A stretch of DNA of 64,000 nt from positions 62,001-126,000 of the forward strand of contig NZ_JACJTV010000014.1 of the NCBI RefSeq assembly GCF_014698845.1. Reading direction: 5' to 3'. Positions 9,064-17,882 of the stretch are shown here, one piece after another (position 1 is the first letter of the stretch; every line of letters begins with the position of its first letter). This stretch comes from Coleofasciculus sp. FACHB-1120. GTDB lineage: Bacteria; Cyanobacteriota; Cyanobacteriia; Cyanobacteriales; FACHB-T130. The notes under the pieces are model-generated. The model worked only from the letters and a program-made list of their open reading frames with translations. It was not told the origin of the DNA and ran no database searches. The translations under genes and the position numbers were made by a program.

Positions 9064-9095
9064 TGATTTTATGTCCAGGTATTAATGGTTGTTTT

Positions 9096-9109
9096 GTACA
9101 TAAAAATAC
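9096..9109. promoter_or_regulatory. Candidate NtcA-binding site upstream of cphB
   Basis: The 14-mer GTACATAAAAATAC matches the NtcA consensus GTA-N8-TAC exactly. Toward cphB, a TAAAAT hexamer (TAN3T form, 9071-9066) follows after 24 nt, close to the usual spacing of class II NtcA promoters. The transcription start implied by that hexamer would fall at or just inside the ATG, so the -10 assignment is uncertain. Confidence 0.45.
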
Positions 9110-9478
9110 CCAGGAGGTATAGAAGGCTCCCAGGAAATTTTTTATGGGTCAGATTGGCTGTCCTAAATAACTAAAGTAGCTGTATAGGGTTTGCCGCAGC
9201 TTCTTTCTTGGGATATAACTTGCAGTAAATCTGTACTTTAAAATACAAAAATTAATTTGGAACTGTATGAGCGCTGAGCATCAATAAGAAAATAAGATTT
9301 TAGAGCCGCAAAACTATAAAAACTATATAGATAGCTATAGATAGTTGGCAATTCATTCAATCTTGCCGTTTTTCTCTAGATTTCACAGCAGCAATTCTCA
9401 GCTGCGTAAATGACACTCTTCGGGACACGACATTGCTGTGTCCCAGAGAAGATGTGTCTGAGATGAGTATCGGCTGCA
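9110..9478. other. Intergenic region with terminator-like hairpin
   Basis: No gene seen. GGGACAC/GTGTCCC (9422-9428, 9438-9444) forms a hairpin ~35 nt past the stop of the adenylate cyclase gene, extended by CTTC/GAAG on the outside. There is no T-run, so it is a weak terminator candidate for that gene. Confidence 0.35.
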
Positions 9479-10642
9479 TTAATAGAGTAGCTTTGCTTGA
9501 TGGATCAAATGAGTTTGCGTACTCAAGACTTCGTAGAGGTCAACTGCTTGCTGCTTACCGCGAGGTGTCACCCGGTCAATCAACCGACAGCTAAATAACT
9601 CTGGTTGTCTCATCTGGGCGATCGCGGCATCGCTGGCAAGGATGCGACAGCCGTAAAGCTTTGTCAACTCTTCTAGACGGGCGGCAGTATTTACGACATC
9701 GCCGATTACAGTAGAGTCCATGCGCCGGTCTGAACCAACTGTACCAATCATGGCAACGCCTGTATGAATGCCGATACCAACGTTTACCGGCTGCTCCAGG
9801 TTGTATTGCTGGCGATCGCGATTAAACTGATTTAAGCTTTCTACCATCATCACCGCCGCACTCAAGGCATCCTGTGCGTGGTTTCCCGTGCGGTCAAACA
9901 CCGCCATCAGCGCATCTCCCAGGAATTTATCAATAAATCCATGATTGGTTGCGATCGCTTGATTCATTTGGGTAAAGAAAGCATTCAGCCACTCAAAGGT
10001 ATCACTTGCTGTTTGAGCCTCTGCGATCGCTGTAAATTCCCGAATATCACAAAACAAAACCGTCAATTCTTCTTCCCTAGCGTTCCCCAGTTGAATTGAC
10101 TCTACTCCTTTGGGTGCGATGCGGCTCAAGAATTGATCCGGCACAAATAGCCGAAACTTTTCTGAGAGGTATTCATTGATTTGCCATGCCGCTGATAACT
10201 GACGCTTTGTTTTTTCTTTGATTTCTTCTTGGGTTCGTTGCGCGGACTCTTGCGATCGCATCTCGATCAAACGCAGAGTATTCGCAATTTTCTTCAAAAG
10301 AAAAGTAGTTTTAATCGGTTTGGTAATGTAGTCATCCCCTAACATTTCCAGTCCCCGCATGTGGGACTCTTCATCATCCAACGCTGTTAAAAAAATCACC
10401 GGCACCGTTCGTAGCTCTGCATCCTCCCGCAATCGGCGACAAACTTCAAAGCCTCCCATATCCGGCATCATCACATCTAGCAAAATTAAATCTGGCTGAA
10501 AATCTTTGACAACTTCCAGTGCTTCAATACCTGATGATGCTATTAGAGTTTCATATCCTTGTGAATGCAACAACTCTTCTAGCAACAATAAATTATTGGG
10601 TTCATCATCAACTAACAAAATGCGCGGCAAGGGCTTTGTCAT
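9479..10642 (-). CDS. Response-regulator adenylate cyclase (REC - class III cyclase)
   Basis: This 387-aa protein should make cAMP under control of a phosphorylated receiver. The REC domain occupies about residues 8-125 (phospho-acceptor Asp56 in LILLDVMMPDMGG), a helical linker ~130-165, and a class III cyclase domain ~185-380. The cyclase has both metal aspartates (FCDIREFT and FLGDALMAVF), a substrate-selecting Lys in FIDKFLGD and a Thr in DSTVIGDVVNTAARLE, which points to ATP and class IIIb. The Asn and Arg needed for catalysis are present in the last motif. I prefer the ATG at 10642 because the receiver then begins normally; an in-frame start at 10699 adds 19 residues. A Crp-type regulator with a cAMP-binding motif lies at 16986-17669. 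Confidence 0.9.
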   Translation of the reverse strand: MTKPLPRILLVDDEPNNLLLLEELLHSQGYETLIASSGIEALEVVKDFQPDLILLDVMMPDMGGFEVCRRLREDAELRTVPVIFLTALDDEESHMRGLEMLGDDYITKPIKTTFLLKKIANTLRLIEMRSQESAQRTQEEIKEKTKRQLSAAWQINEYLSEKFRLFVPDQFLSRIAPKGVESIQLGNAREEELTVLFCDIREFTAIAEAQTASDTFEWLNAFFTQMNQAIATNHGFIDKFLGDALMAVFDRTGNHAQDALSAAVMMVESLNQFNRDRQQYNLEQPVNVGIGIHTGVAMIGTVGSDRRMDSTVIGDVVNTAARLEELTKLYGCRILASDAAIAQMRQPELFSCRLIDRVTPRGKQQAVDLYEVLSTQTHLIHQAKLLY

Positions 10643-10699
10643 GGGATTGACAATATAAGAGCAAATGGCGCTGTTATGGAAAACTACTTCTCTTAGCAA

Positions 10700-11199
10700 C
10701 CATTACACTCGCGCCTATGATTTTCCTTCAGTGAAACTACTTAAAACAGTTGTTCACTAAATGAGTATTTTTAACTAGATACCCCTGACGATTCTTAAGC
10801 CTGACGAGGTTACTTTCAGGACGGCTAGGTAGATAGATGCAAACCTAACTCCTCAAAGAGCGCCTATCGCTGAGAGAACCTTAACATATTGAAACACGGG
10901 GCTTCAGCAAAGACAATTAGCCATCAGGCAGATCGAACAATCCCTCATGAAGAGGCGATCTATCTCCCAAAAGCTAGATAGGCATTCGGTGATTCGCAAT
11001 TCTCTATTGAATGCAGGAAAGTTTACCCTCATTCCCGAAAGCCATAGGGGTTTAATATTCCCTTCTGTCCGTTCCTCCCTCTCCGTAAATGGAGACAAGT
11101 TGGGGGTGAGGTTCCGAGTATATTGCTGCCACCCATCTAAATTTGCATATTCCAACAGTGGGACGCCAGTGGGAGATAAAGGTGGGGTATCCTTCTCCC
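10700..11199. other. Intergenic region, probably repeat-derived
   Basis: About 500 bp between two - strand signalling genes. Two overlapping ORFs on opposite strands read as low-complexity peptides (for example NLTPNLSPFTEREERTEG). The underlying DNA near 11060-11130 resembles the repeated CTCCCTCTC...GGGGGTGAGGTT type of cyanobacterial intergenic repeats. I do not support a gene here. Confidence 0.4.
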
Positions 11200-13416
11200 T
11201 CATGGATTCTTTTGCTCGGAATCCTGTATAAAAGAGCGGACGGTGGCTGTGAGAAGATCGATATCTATTGGCTTACTGATGTAACCATTCGCACCAGCCG
11301 CCAAACAGCGATCGCGATCGCCCGCCATTGCCATTGCTGTTACCGCGATTACCGGCACCGGCTTCCACAAAGGATTAGCTTTTAGTTGACGGATAATTTC
11401 AAAACCATCCACCTCCGGTAGTTGGATATCCATCAAAATCAAGTGCGGCAGCGATTTCGGCGTCACCAAGGAAGATTGCAACGCCTCCATCATCGTGCGA
11501 CCGTCATAAATTAACTCAACTGCATACCCTTCTAACTCCAGCACATCAGAAATCAATGCCTGATTGAAAGCTTGATCTTCCACCACCAAAATTCGCTTGG
11601 CATTGCCAGAAGATACACCACCCTTGAGAAATGATGACCGCTGCTGGTTTGGCACTGGGTTTGCTGCCTCTGCCAACTTCTGGGACATTTCCGTTACTGG
11701 TAGCCAGACACGAAACGTACTACCCTGACTTTCTACAGATTCTAGAGAGACCGTGCCGCCGTGGAGTTCTGCCAGTCGTTTCGTTAGCGCCAAACCTAAG
11801 CCAGTTCCTTCATGTTGCCGCGTTAAGGAAGCATCGACCTGCTGGAAAGGGCGAAACAGCAAATGCCATTTATCTCTAGAAATCCCGATCCCTGAGTCTT
11901 TGACTTCAATACACAAGTAAGGAGTGCTAGGATTCACCGGACTGCGATCGGGTCGAAATTCCCCGATCAACTGGGTGCCATAACCCAGCCGTCCGCTTAA
12001 CTTGATTTGCCCACCCTCTGGCGTAAACTTGACAGCATTAGAGAGCAAATTAATTAATATCTGGCGGACACGACGTTCATCTAGCGACGCCTCCCCCAGC
12101 CGATAGTCTAATTCTAGAGTTAAGGCAAGTCGCTTTTTATCGGCACGGGGCTGAATCATGTGCAGGCATTGCGTGCAAAGCTCCGGGATCGAAACCGGCT
12201 GGAGTTCGAGTTCTGCCTTTCCGGCTTCTATTTTGGAGAGATCCAGAATGTCATTAATCAACTGCAACAGGTGTTGACCGCTTTCTTCCATCACCCGCAC
12301 ATATTTAATCTGGCGTTCGTTTAAAGAACCGGCGATTTGCCGTAGCAACAAGTCCGAAAATCCTAAAATACTGTTGAGAGGCGTTCGCAGTTCGTGGGAC
12401 ATAGCCGCCAGAAACTCAGACTTTAGTTGGGAAGCCCGTTCTAAATCGTGGTTGATTTCGCGCAGGTGTTCTTGCGCCTGTGCCCTTTCAATCGCAACGC
12501 CCAGCGTGCGACAGGCAACCAGGAGTATATCCTGTTGGGGAGCGTCCTGAAGTCTCTGATAAGTGCGAGATTCCAGCGTCAAGACACCAATGATCTTGCC
12601 ATTGGCAGCAGGAATGGGAAAAATGCCTAGTTGACCAATTGCAGGATGGCGAAACGCCGACACTGCCTGGGGATTTTTGGAATAATCCTCTACAAATAGG
12701 GGCTTGCCGGTTTTTACGACTTCCCACAGTAACCCTTGACCGTAGGGAATCCCCCGATCGAGAAAGGCTTGCATCTCGGCAACGGCGGCTTCGCCGTGAG
12801 TCGCGATGAATTGACCGGAAATTTCATTGGTGAGAATATCGGCATAGGCATCAATCCCTTGACCCGTAATCACCTTGATATCGCCGAAGGCGGCACCCAT
12901 TGTCTCTACGAGATAGGAAAGTGCAAATTGCCCAATTGTCTGCAAGTCGCTGGCAGGCTGCAACCGTTCCATCAAACCTACCAAAAAGGTTAACCGCCTC
13001 ACCTCAGCGTTTAATGTTACCTGGTAGTCTTGATTGCCGGTGACATCGCGGAAGGTGAACAGGCGTCCCCCATCATTGGTCAGTGTGGTCTCTACCTCTA
13101 GACAGATGCCATTGGATTGCTGTACGGGAAGAGAAATGCACTCAGTTTCGGTTTGGCTAAGGGCTGAAGCGATTTGTTCGCTCTGCTGCGGCGACCAGTA
13201 GCCCTGTGCTACCACTTCAGCGAAGACTTCGCTACAATGCGGCTGTAGACCCAGCCATTCGGGGGGAAGTCCCCAAAGAAGGCTGAACTGGCGATTAAAC
13301 AAGACCAAGTGATGGGAGCGGTTAAACAAAGCGATCGCATTGTCTACTGGATTCAAAATGAGTTCTTGTTCCTCCTTTGACTGTCGCCCAGTAGCGCTCA
13401 TCTGCTCTGGTTGCAT
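11200..13416 (-). CDS. Hybrid histidine kinase (PAS - GAF - HisKA - HATPase - REC)
   Basis: The 738-aa sensor has no membrane segment, so it is cytosolic. A PAS-like region covers about residues 20-130 (ending FTFRDVTGNQD), a GAF domain ~145-310, HisKA ~330-400 with phospho-accepting His341 in AAMSHELRTPLN, and an HATPase ~445-575 with NLLSNAVKFTPEGG, DSGIGIS and GTGLGLALTK. A C-terminal receiver spans ~607-730 with Asp663 in LILMDIQLPEVDG. It can therefore autophosphorylate and pass phosphate to its own receiver. The PAS/GAF ligand cannot be read from sequence. The next gene on this strand, ~560 bp downstream, is the REC-adenylate cyclase, a plausible phosphorelay partner. A second Met (residue 6) could be the true start. 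Confidence 0.92.
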   Translation of the reverse strand: MQPEQMSATGRQSKEEQELILNPVDNAIALFNRSHHLVLFNRQFSLLWGLPPEWLGLQPHCSEVFAEVVAQGYWSPQQSEQIASALSQTETECISLPVQQSNGICLEVETTLTNDGGRLFTFRDVTGNQDYQVTLNAEVRRLTFLVGLMERLQPASDLQTIGQFALSYLVETMGAAFGDIKVITGQGIDAYADILTNEISGQFIATHGEAAVAEMQAFLDRGIPYGQGLLWEVVKTGKPLFVEDYSKNPQAVSAFRHPAIGQLGIFPIPAANGKIIGVLTLESRTYQRLQDAPQQDILLVACRTLGVAIERAQAQEHLREINHDLERASQLKSEFLAAMSHELRTPLNSILGFSDLLLRQIAGSLNERQIKYVRVMEESGQHLLQLINDILDLSKIEAGKAELELQPVSIPELCTQCLHMIQPRADKKRLALTLELDYRLGEASLDERRVRQILINLLSNAVKFTPEGGQIKLSGRLGYGTQLIGEFRPDRSPVNPSTPYLCIEVKDSGIGISRDKWHLLFRPFQQVDASLTRQHEGTGLGLALTKRLAELHGGTVSLESVESQGSTFRVWLPVTEMSQKLAEAANPVPNQQRSSFLKGGVSSGNAKRILVVEDQAFNQALISDVLELEGYAVELIYDGRTMMEALQSSLVTPKSLPHLILMDIQLPEVDGFEIIRQLKANPLWKPVPVIAVTAMAMAGDRDRCLAAGANGYISKPIDIDLLTATVRSFIQDSEQKNP

Positions 13417-13723
13417 TGTTTTATTTGAGAAGTTGAGGGTTAAGAAGTTGGGAATCAGTCTAGCTCCGTCTGAATCTTGTTACTAGGTCTTCCATCGCAG
13501 AAAGTAAACCTTTGTTCATCATTCTTAATTTAACAAAATTTAACATTATCGCTCATGACTTGAACAACTAAATATTGTGATTCAAAACACAAGGCAATAA
13601 GATCAAAATCTCACTCCATAGAGGTTACGGGTCAAACCATACAGAGTGGTGCGATCACTTCTATCTCAAGGTAGACATGATGAAATAGAAGTCAGTTAAT
13701 CCTTAACATGGGTGAGGCGAGCA
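13417..13723. other. Divergent intergenic region between hybrid kinase and hetZ
   Basis: About 300 bp carrying the promoters of both flanking genes. The stretch at 13620-13650 contains GGTTACGGGTCAAACC, a weak dyad that only loosely resembles HetR-site sequences (GGGTCTAACCCC type). I do not claim a HetR site. No gene seen. Confidence 0.35.
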
Positions 13724-14974
13724 ATGAGGTTTGTAGAGCAAACTTTAAATCAGGAAAGTGAGTTTGAAGTCGATCTGTCTACGTCTGAATTTCCGACTTC
13801 AAAACTGAAAACTCAAACGATGCTAAATACTCAAAACTCCATGTCACTGGCCCAAGAACTGGCACAGAATTGGCGAGAGCAGATTGCAGCCGACTATCCC
13901 GACTCTAGCGCAGCAACACGAGAAAGTATTACTTGCTGGCTGATCGGAGAAGATTTAGAGCGATTTGAAGCACTGAACCCAAGCCAGATGAAAATTGCTC
14001 GGCAAGCAATGGAATACCGCTATCGAATTTTACGGCAGCGCTATTTAGGCGTGGGGCCAGAGCGTGCCTATCGTAATCTCACGACTCGATTGGGCAGCTT
14101 AGTGCTGCTCCGAAATAAAATCCGTACTTGGGTGGCGCTCTCGCGCGATCGCCAACGGGCAGTGGGCGACGTATTGCAAGAAGTGATTCAGGAACTATTA
14201 CACAGCGATCGCTACATTCAACAGCAAATCGCTTGGATTGCCAAATGTACTCCCAGTGATACTCGCCTCCGCAATTCCCTGCTGATGACCAGTATCGAAG
14301 AGTATTGTCTCAGACCGATTCGCAACCAGCCGCTATTAGTGTATCGGTTTGTGAATTATCTACGGCGTTCTCAGCGCGGCGGCATGACTCACGTGCCTGA
14401 TGGTGAATTGGTGCGACTGGTTTCTGAAGAAGTGACGCCCGATGAGACAGACAACCCAGTGAGTTTGCTAGATGCTCAAGCAGTCACTCAGTACCAAGAA
14501 AATCAAGTTTGGGAAGAACAGCAAACTTTACGTACCTCGGTCAAACAGGAATTTAAAGACTATTTAGCCGAAAACGTTAGTGAATCTGCTGCTAAGTGGC
14601 TGACACTGTATCTGCAAGGCAAGTCTCAAGAAGCGATCGCCAGCGCCTTAGGCTTGCCGATCAAAGAAATCTACCGACTGCGCGAAAAAGTTAGCTACCA
14701 TGCCATTCGCGTCTTTGCCGTCAAAAGCCAGCCCGAATTAGTTGCCAGTTGGCTAGAAGCGTCATTACAGGAACACAACCTGGGTTTGACTCTGATTGAG
14801 TGGGAGCAATTCTACGCCACCCTCAACCCCGTGCAGCGCCAGTTGGTTGATAGTTTGAAAGCAGGTAAAACCCTAGAGGCGATCGCTGCTGAGTTGAACC
14901 TGAAAAATCACCAAGTCATGGGCGAATGGAGCAAACTTTATCTAGCCGCTCAAGCCTTACGGAGCGATTCCTAA
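13724..14974 (+). CDS. hetZ: HetZ family protein
   Basis: The ~416-aa protein resembles HetZ, the DNA-binding regulator needed early in heterocyst differentiation in Anabaena and also present in filamentous cyanobacteria without heterocysts. Visible features are an N-terminal variable segment, a conserved helical core (LGSLVLLRNKIRTWVALSRDRQRAVGDVLQEVIQ cut here into its two halves around residue 130), and a C-terminal sigma-like helix-turn-helix (GKSQEAIASALGLPIKEIYRLREKV). The C-terminus repeats a similar pattern (AGKTLEAIAAELNLKNHQV). The next gene has PatU features, giving the hetZ-patU order known from Anabaena. The start is ambiguous: GTG 13712, ATG 13724 and ATG 13820 are in frame; the middle one is used. 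Confidence 0.85.
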   Translation: MRFVEQTLNQESEFEVDLSTSEFPTSKLKTQTMLNTQNSMSLAQELAQNWREQIAADYPDSSAATRESITCWLIGEDLERFEALNPSQMKIARQAMEYRYRILRQRYLGVGPERAYRNLTTRLGSLVLLRNKIRTWVALSRDRQRAVGDVLQEVIQELLHSDRYIQQQIAWIAKCTPSDTRLRNSLLMTSIEEYCLRPIRNQPLLVYRFVNYLRRSQRGGMTHVPDGELVRLVSEEVTPDETDNPVSLLDAQAVTQYQENQVWEEQQTLRTSVKQEFKDYLAENVSESAAKWLTLYLQGKSQEAIASALGLPIKEIYRLREKVSYHAIRVFAVKSQPELVASWLEASLQEHNLGLTLIEWEQFYATLNPVQRQLVDSLKAGKTLEAIAAELNLKNHQVMGEWSKLYLAAQALRSDS

Positions 14975-15231
14975 GCTGTTTTCAAAAACCAGCAATATTT
15001 TCTTCCCACAGGGGTAACATAACTATAACTATATGAATAAATCAGTTTTATTCAGAACGATCTGCTAAATAATAGCGGACACTTGATCTCAGGGGCATCT
15101 AGGATATTCACTACTCAGGTTCTGTAACTCACCATGACCGCACTCGGAAGTAACCAATCTGCGGCTGGTGATTACTTGTGCTTATACCCTCGCCACCCTT
15201 TTTCTGGGTGGCTCTGATAGATGTAAGTCAA

Positions 15232-16422
15232 ATGTTTAGATTGATTGACAAGCTCCTGCCCTTTGAAGCCTGTCTGTATTATCAAATCTTGCCCATCGCC
15301 TTAGAAGGCACCTGCCTGAAACTGGGCATGGTAAATCCAGCAGACACAGCCTCGTTAGATTATGTCCGTCGTATCCTGGCTTACCAAAACTACTCATTAG
15401 AAACCCAGCCGATAGCCGCTGATGCTCTCCAAGCAATCCTCAGCGCGTACTTGAAACACAATACAGGCACGGAAAAACAACCCGCGCATACCCAACCTCC
15501 CACGCCTGCAACTGAACACTCAGACACTCAGCCAGATCGGGAAAGCTCCAGCAAAAATTCTGATCGGATAGAACGGCAAACTGTCCCCACTTTAATTGTT
15601 GATAGCCCGGAGGCGCTGGGCGAACTGGAGGCGGAGCGCACCAACGCTCAAATGCAGCAAAAGCGAGCTTCAGAAGCACTCTTGAGACAATCACAGCCGG
15701 TAAAGCGCAACACTACAGTCCCACCCGCTGGTAATTCGTCCCATCACTGGCAAGAGCGATCGCAGCATCACATCTCTGGTTTCACCGCAAATCTGGCAGC
15801 CCTACCGCCCCAGCAGATGTTAAAAGAATTGCTCAAGCGGGTGCTGAACGGAACTATCGACCGGCTGGATTGCGAACGACATCTGTATGAAGGAAACATT
15901 CTCTGTAGCCGAAACAATGTCTTACAGTTTGTGATTCCAGGATTGGCACTACCCGTACTTCAAGGAGTCATCGACGAGCTAAAGCGAATCGGACATTTGC
16001 AATTAATACCAGTCGAACAAACCAAAGTGGTCGAGATTGAGCGATGCTATCAGCACAATCATCTGTTACTGCGCTTGCAAATCATGCCCGGTGAATATGG
16101 AGATGAGGCAATTATGCAAGTGTTTCGCGGAGAAACTTTGAAAGCTTATCAGCAGCAGCACCTAGAAAATCTCTGGGGGGAAGCTTTAAATATTGCTCAT
16201 AAACTCCAGCGGAAGATGAATCAGATATGCCATGCTAGCGCCTCAGACTCCGTTCTCCGCACTTCATCCTATCCTACTTCAAACCCTGCTCAGTTAGAAG
16301 CCCTACCAGCCCTCCACCACTTGATTGAGAACGTTGAGCAACAACTAGAAGGACTTAAACGAATGCAGAGCGATCGCCCGAACCCTGATGCCAACTCAAA
16401 GAACAACATGGCTCATCTGTAA
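15232..16422 (+). CDS. patU: PatU-like protein (hetZ-linked pattern protein)
   Basis: The ~396-aa protein begins MFRLIDKLLPFEACLYYQILP and continues with a GspE/PilB N-terminal-like fold (LEGTCLKLGMVNPADTASLDYVRRIL). A Gln/Ser/Pro-rich variable linker covers about residues 80-185. A conserved C-terminal part starts near PPQQMLKELLKRVLNGTIDRL. In Anabaena this gene is split into patU5 and patU3 downstream of hetZ; patU3 affects heterocyst pattern. Here both halves are in one frame, as in other filamentous cyanobacteria. It lies 257 bp after hetZ on the same strand. The GTG at 15178 would add 18 unusual residues, so the ATG at 15232 is chosen. Identification rests on synteny plus fold-like motifs. 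Confidence 0.75.
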   Translation: MFRLIDKLLPFEACLYYQILPIALEGTCLKLGMVNPADTASLDYVRRILAYQNYSLETQPIAADALQAILSAYLKHNTGTEKQPAHTQPPTPATEHSDTQPDRESSSKNSDRIERQTVPTLIVDSPEALGELEAERTNAQMQQKRASEALLRQSQPVKRNTTVPPAGNSSHHWQERSQHHISGFTANLAALPPQQMLKELLKRVLNGTIDRLDCERHLYEGNILCSRNNVLQFVIPGLALPVLQGVIDELKRIGHLQLIPVEQTKVVEIERCYQHNHLLLRLQIMPGEYGDEAIMQVFRGETLKAYQQQHLENLWGEALNIAHKLQRKMNQICHASASDSVLRTSSYPTSNPAQLEALPALHHLIENVEQQLEGLKRMQSDRPNPDANSKNNMAHL

Positions 16423-16985
16423 TTTGATACTCTCCGCATCAGTGCGCGGAGATTCTTCTTTCATGGAGCGCTCTAACCATAAAGTAGTTGTCTCCCCTAT
16501 GTCAGTAGAGCATTTCTCCAAAACCGTTTCAGTCCATAACAGACGCCAGTTTTCCAGTGAAGAGTGGATACTGCCCTTCAAGCTCAAAAGCTTGGTTTTC
16601 TGGTACGTGTTGCTGAGACTTTTCACCCTGAGAGGATTCCTTCCGATAACCTAGTAAGCCTAATAATCATCCGGGCGCTGCCTTTCGGCTACTGAGTTTT
16701 TAAAGTGGTTGAATCCTCTAGCACTGTGTAAAATAATACAATTACCGTAGCTTCAGTTAAATAAAAAATCGCCTTAGAAGGACGAGGCTTGCTTTACCCC
16801 CTGTCTCGGTAAGGTGCAGCCATTGCCGAAGCCTACATGAACGAATTCGTACCCATCGCGGTAGGGTAGGATAAATCATGAAGGATGAATCGACAAATTC
16901 TCGCCTTAGATAACAGTATTTTCCAGGCTTGCTTGTTCAAACTTGAAACTTCATAATTCATACTTTATACTTCACACTTCCTTTC
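16423..16985. other. Intergenic region with hairpin after patU
   Basis: No supported gene. Just after the patU stop, CTCCGC and GCGGAG (near 16431-16449) form a hairpin followed by ATTCTTCTTTC. It could be the patU terminator, or a relic resembling the hairpin ends of IS200/IS605-type elements. The rest holds AT-rich DNA and GGATAAATCATGAAGGATGAA-like repeats near 16870. Confidence 0.4.
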
Positions 16986-17669
16986 ATGCAGACCAAAGCT
17001 TTTTCTGAGCTGTTCCCTCTCTTTAATACTGCCGCTCCAGAGACATTAGAATGGCTTTTGTCTGTCGCAGTCGAACACGAGTATCCATCAGACAGAGCCG
17101 TTTTGATGGAAGACGCTTGGGGCAACGCAGTTTATTTTGTCGTGTCGGGTTGGGTCAAAGTCCGACGCCTCTCTGGGGAGGATGTTATCACCCTGGCAAT
17201 CTTGGGTAAAGGTGATTTTTTTGGAGAAATGGCAATTCTCGATGAATCTCCCCGCTCAACCGATGTGATTGCTCTCTCGCCTGTAGAATTGCTCAGCGTC
17301 TCTGCCCAGCGCTTCATTCAAACCCTCTTCAAAGATCCGCAGTTGCACCACCGGATGCTGCAATTGATGGTGAAGCGTCTGCGCCAAACGAACCTCCGCT
17401 TTCAAATGCGTCATCAACCTCCAGCGGTAAAATTAGCCAACACGCTGATTGCTTTGGGAGAAAACTATGGTGAAGCCACTGAAAGAGGAACGGAAATCTA
17501 TAATATTCCCTCTAAAGATTTGGCTAACGTCACAGATATTGGCGTCGAGGACACTAGCAAAATTATGGAAAAACTAGAAAGTAAAGGCTGGGTTAAAATC
17601 GATCCGGCGCAGGAGACGCTTCATCTTCTCAACATCAAGCAGCTAACGCATCTTGCCGGACGAGTTTAG
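16986..17669 (+). CDS. Crp/Fnr family transcriptional regulator with cAMP-binding motif
   Basis: This 227-aa regulator has an N-terminal cyclic-nucleotide-binding beta-roll (about residues 10-125), a dimerisation helix (~125-150) and a C-terminal winged helix (~160-225). In GDFFGEMAILDESPRSTDV the phosphate-binding Glu81 and Arg90-Ser91 of cAMP-binding Crp proteins are kept, so it probably responds to cAMP like SyCRP1/AnCrpA rather than to 2-oxoglutarate like NtcA. The recognition helix lies in SKDLANVTDIGVEDTSKIMEKL. It has no cysteine cluster, so it is not an Fnr-type oxygen sensor. Transcribed alone. The REC-adenylate cyclase at 9.5-10.6 kb is a plausible source of its ligand. Confidence 0.88.
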   Translation: MQTKAFSELFPLFNTAAPETLEWLLSVAVEHEYPSDRAVLMEDAWGNAVYFVVSGWVKVRRLSGEDVITLAILGKGDFFGEMAILDESPRSTDVIALSPVELLSVSAQRFIQTLFKDPQLHHRMLQLMVKRLRQTNLRFQMRHQPPAVKLANTLIALGENYGEATERGTEIYNIPSKDLANVTDIGVEDTSKIMEKLESKGWVKIDPAQETLHLLNIKQLTHLAGRV

Positions 17670-17882
17670 GAAAGCAAATATACTAAACCGGACTATTGAA
17701 ACCCGCTTTCATCGGGGAAAGTCAGTGTAGAGGAGAATTCTATTCGTTCTTTTGACAAGGATTGGGATACTCCCAAGAGAAAATCTAATTGATTGGAAAA
17801 CCGAATTTCTGACTACCGACTAACGACTGAGCAAAAATTGCTAGTTAAATTAGTTGGTATAGATGATTGATAAAAGCTAAAA

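Noticed and set aside
10904..11231. Overlapping ~95-aa frames on both strands between the adenylate cyclase and the hybrid kinase
   Set aside because: Low-complexity peptides that appear to be translations of intergenic repeat DNA.
13625..13642. Possible HetR-binding site upstream of hetZ
   Set aside because: The GGTT...AACC dyad is too weak and does not match the GGGTCTAACCCC-type sites I know.
16388..16654. 88-aa + strand frame overlapping the end of patU
   Set aside because: It begins inside patU, has no recognisable domain and no ribosome-binding site; the region reads as a terminator hairpin plus intergenic DNA.
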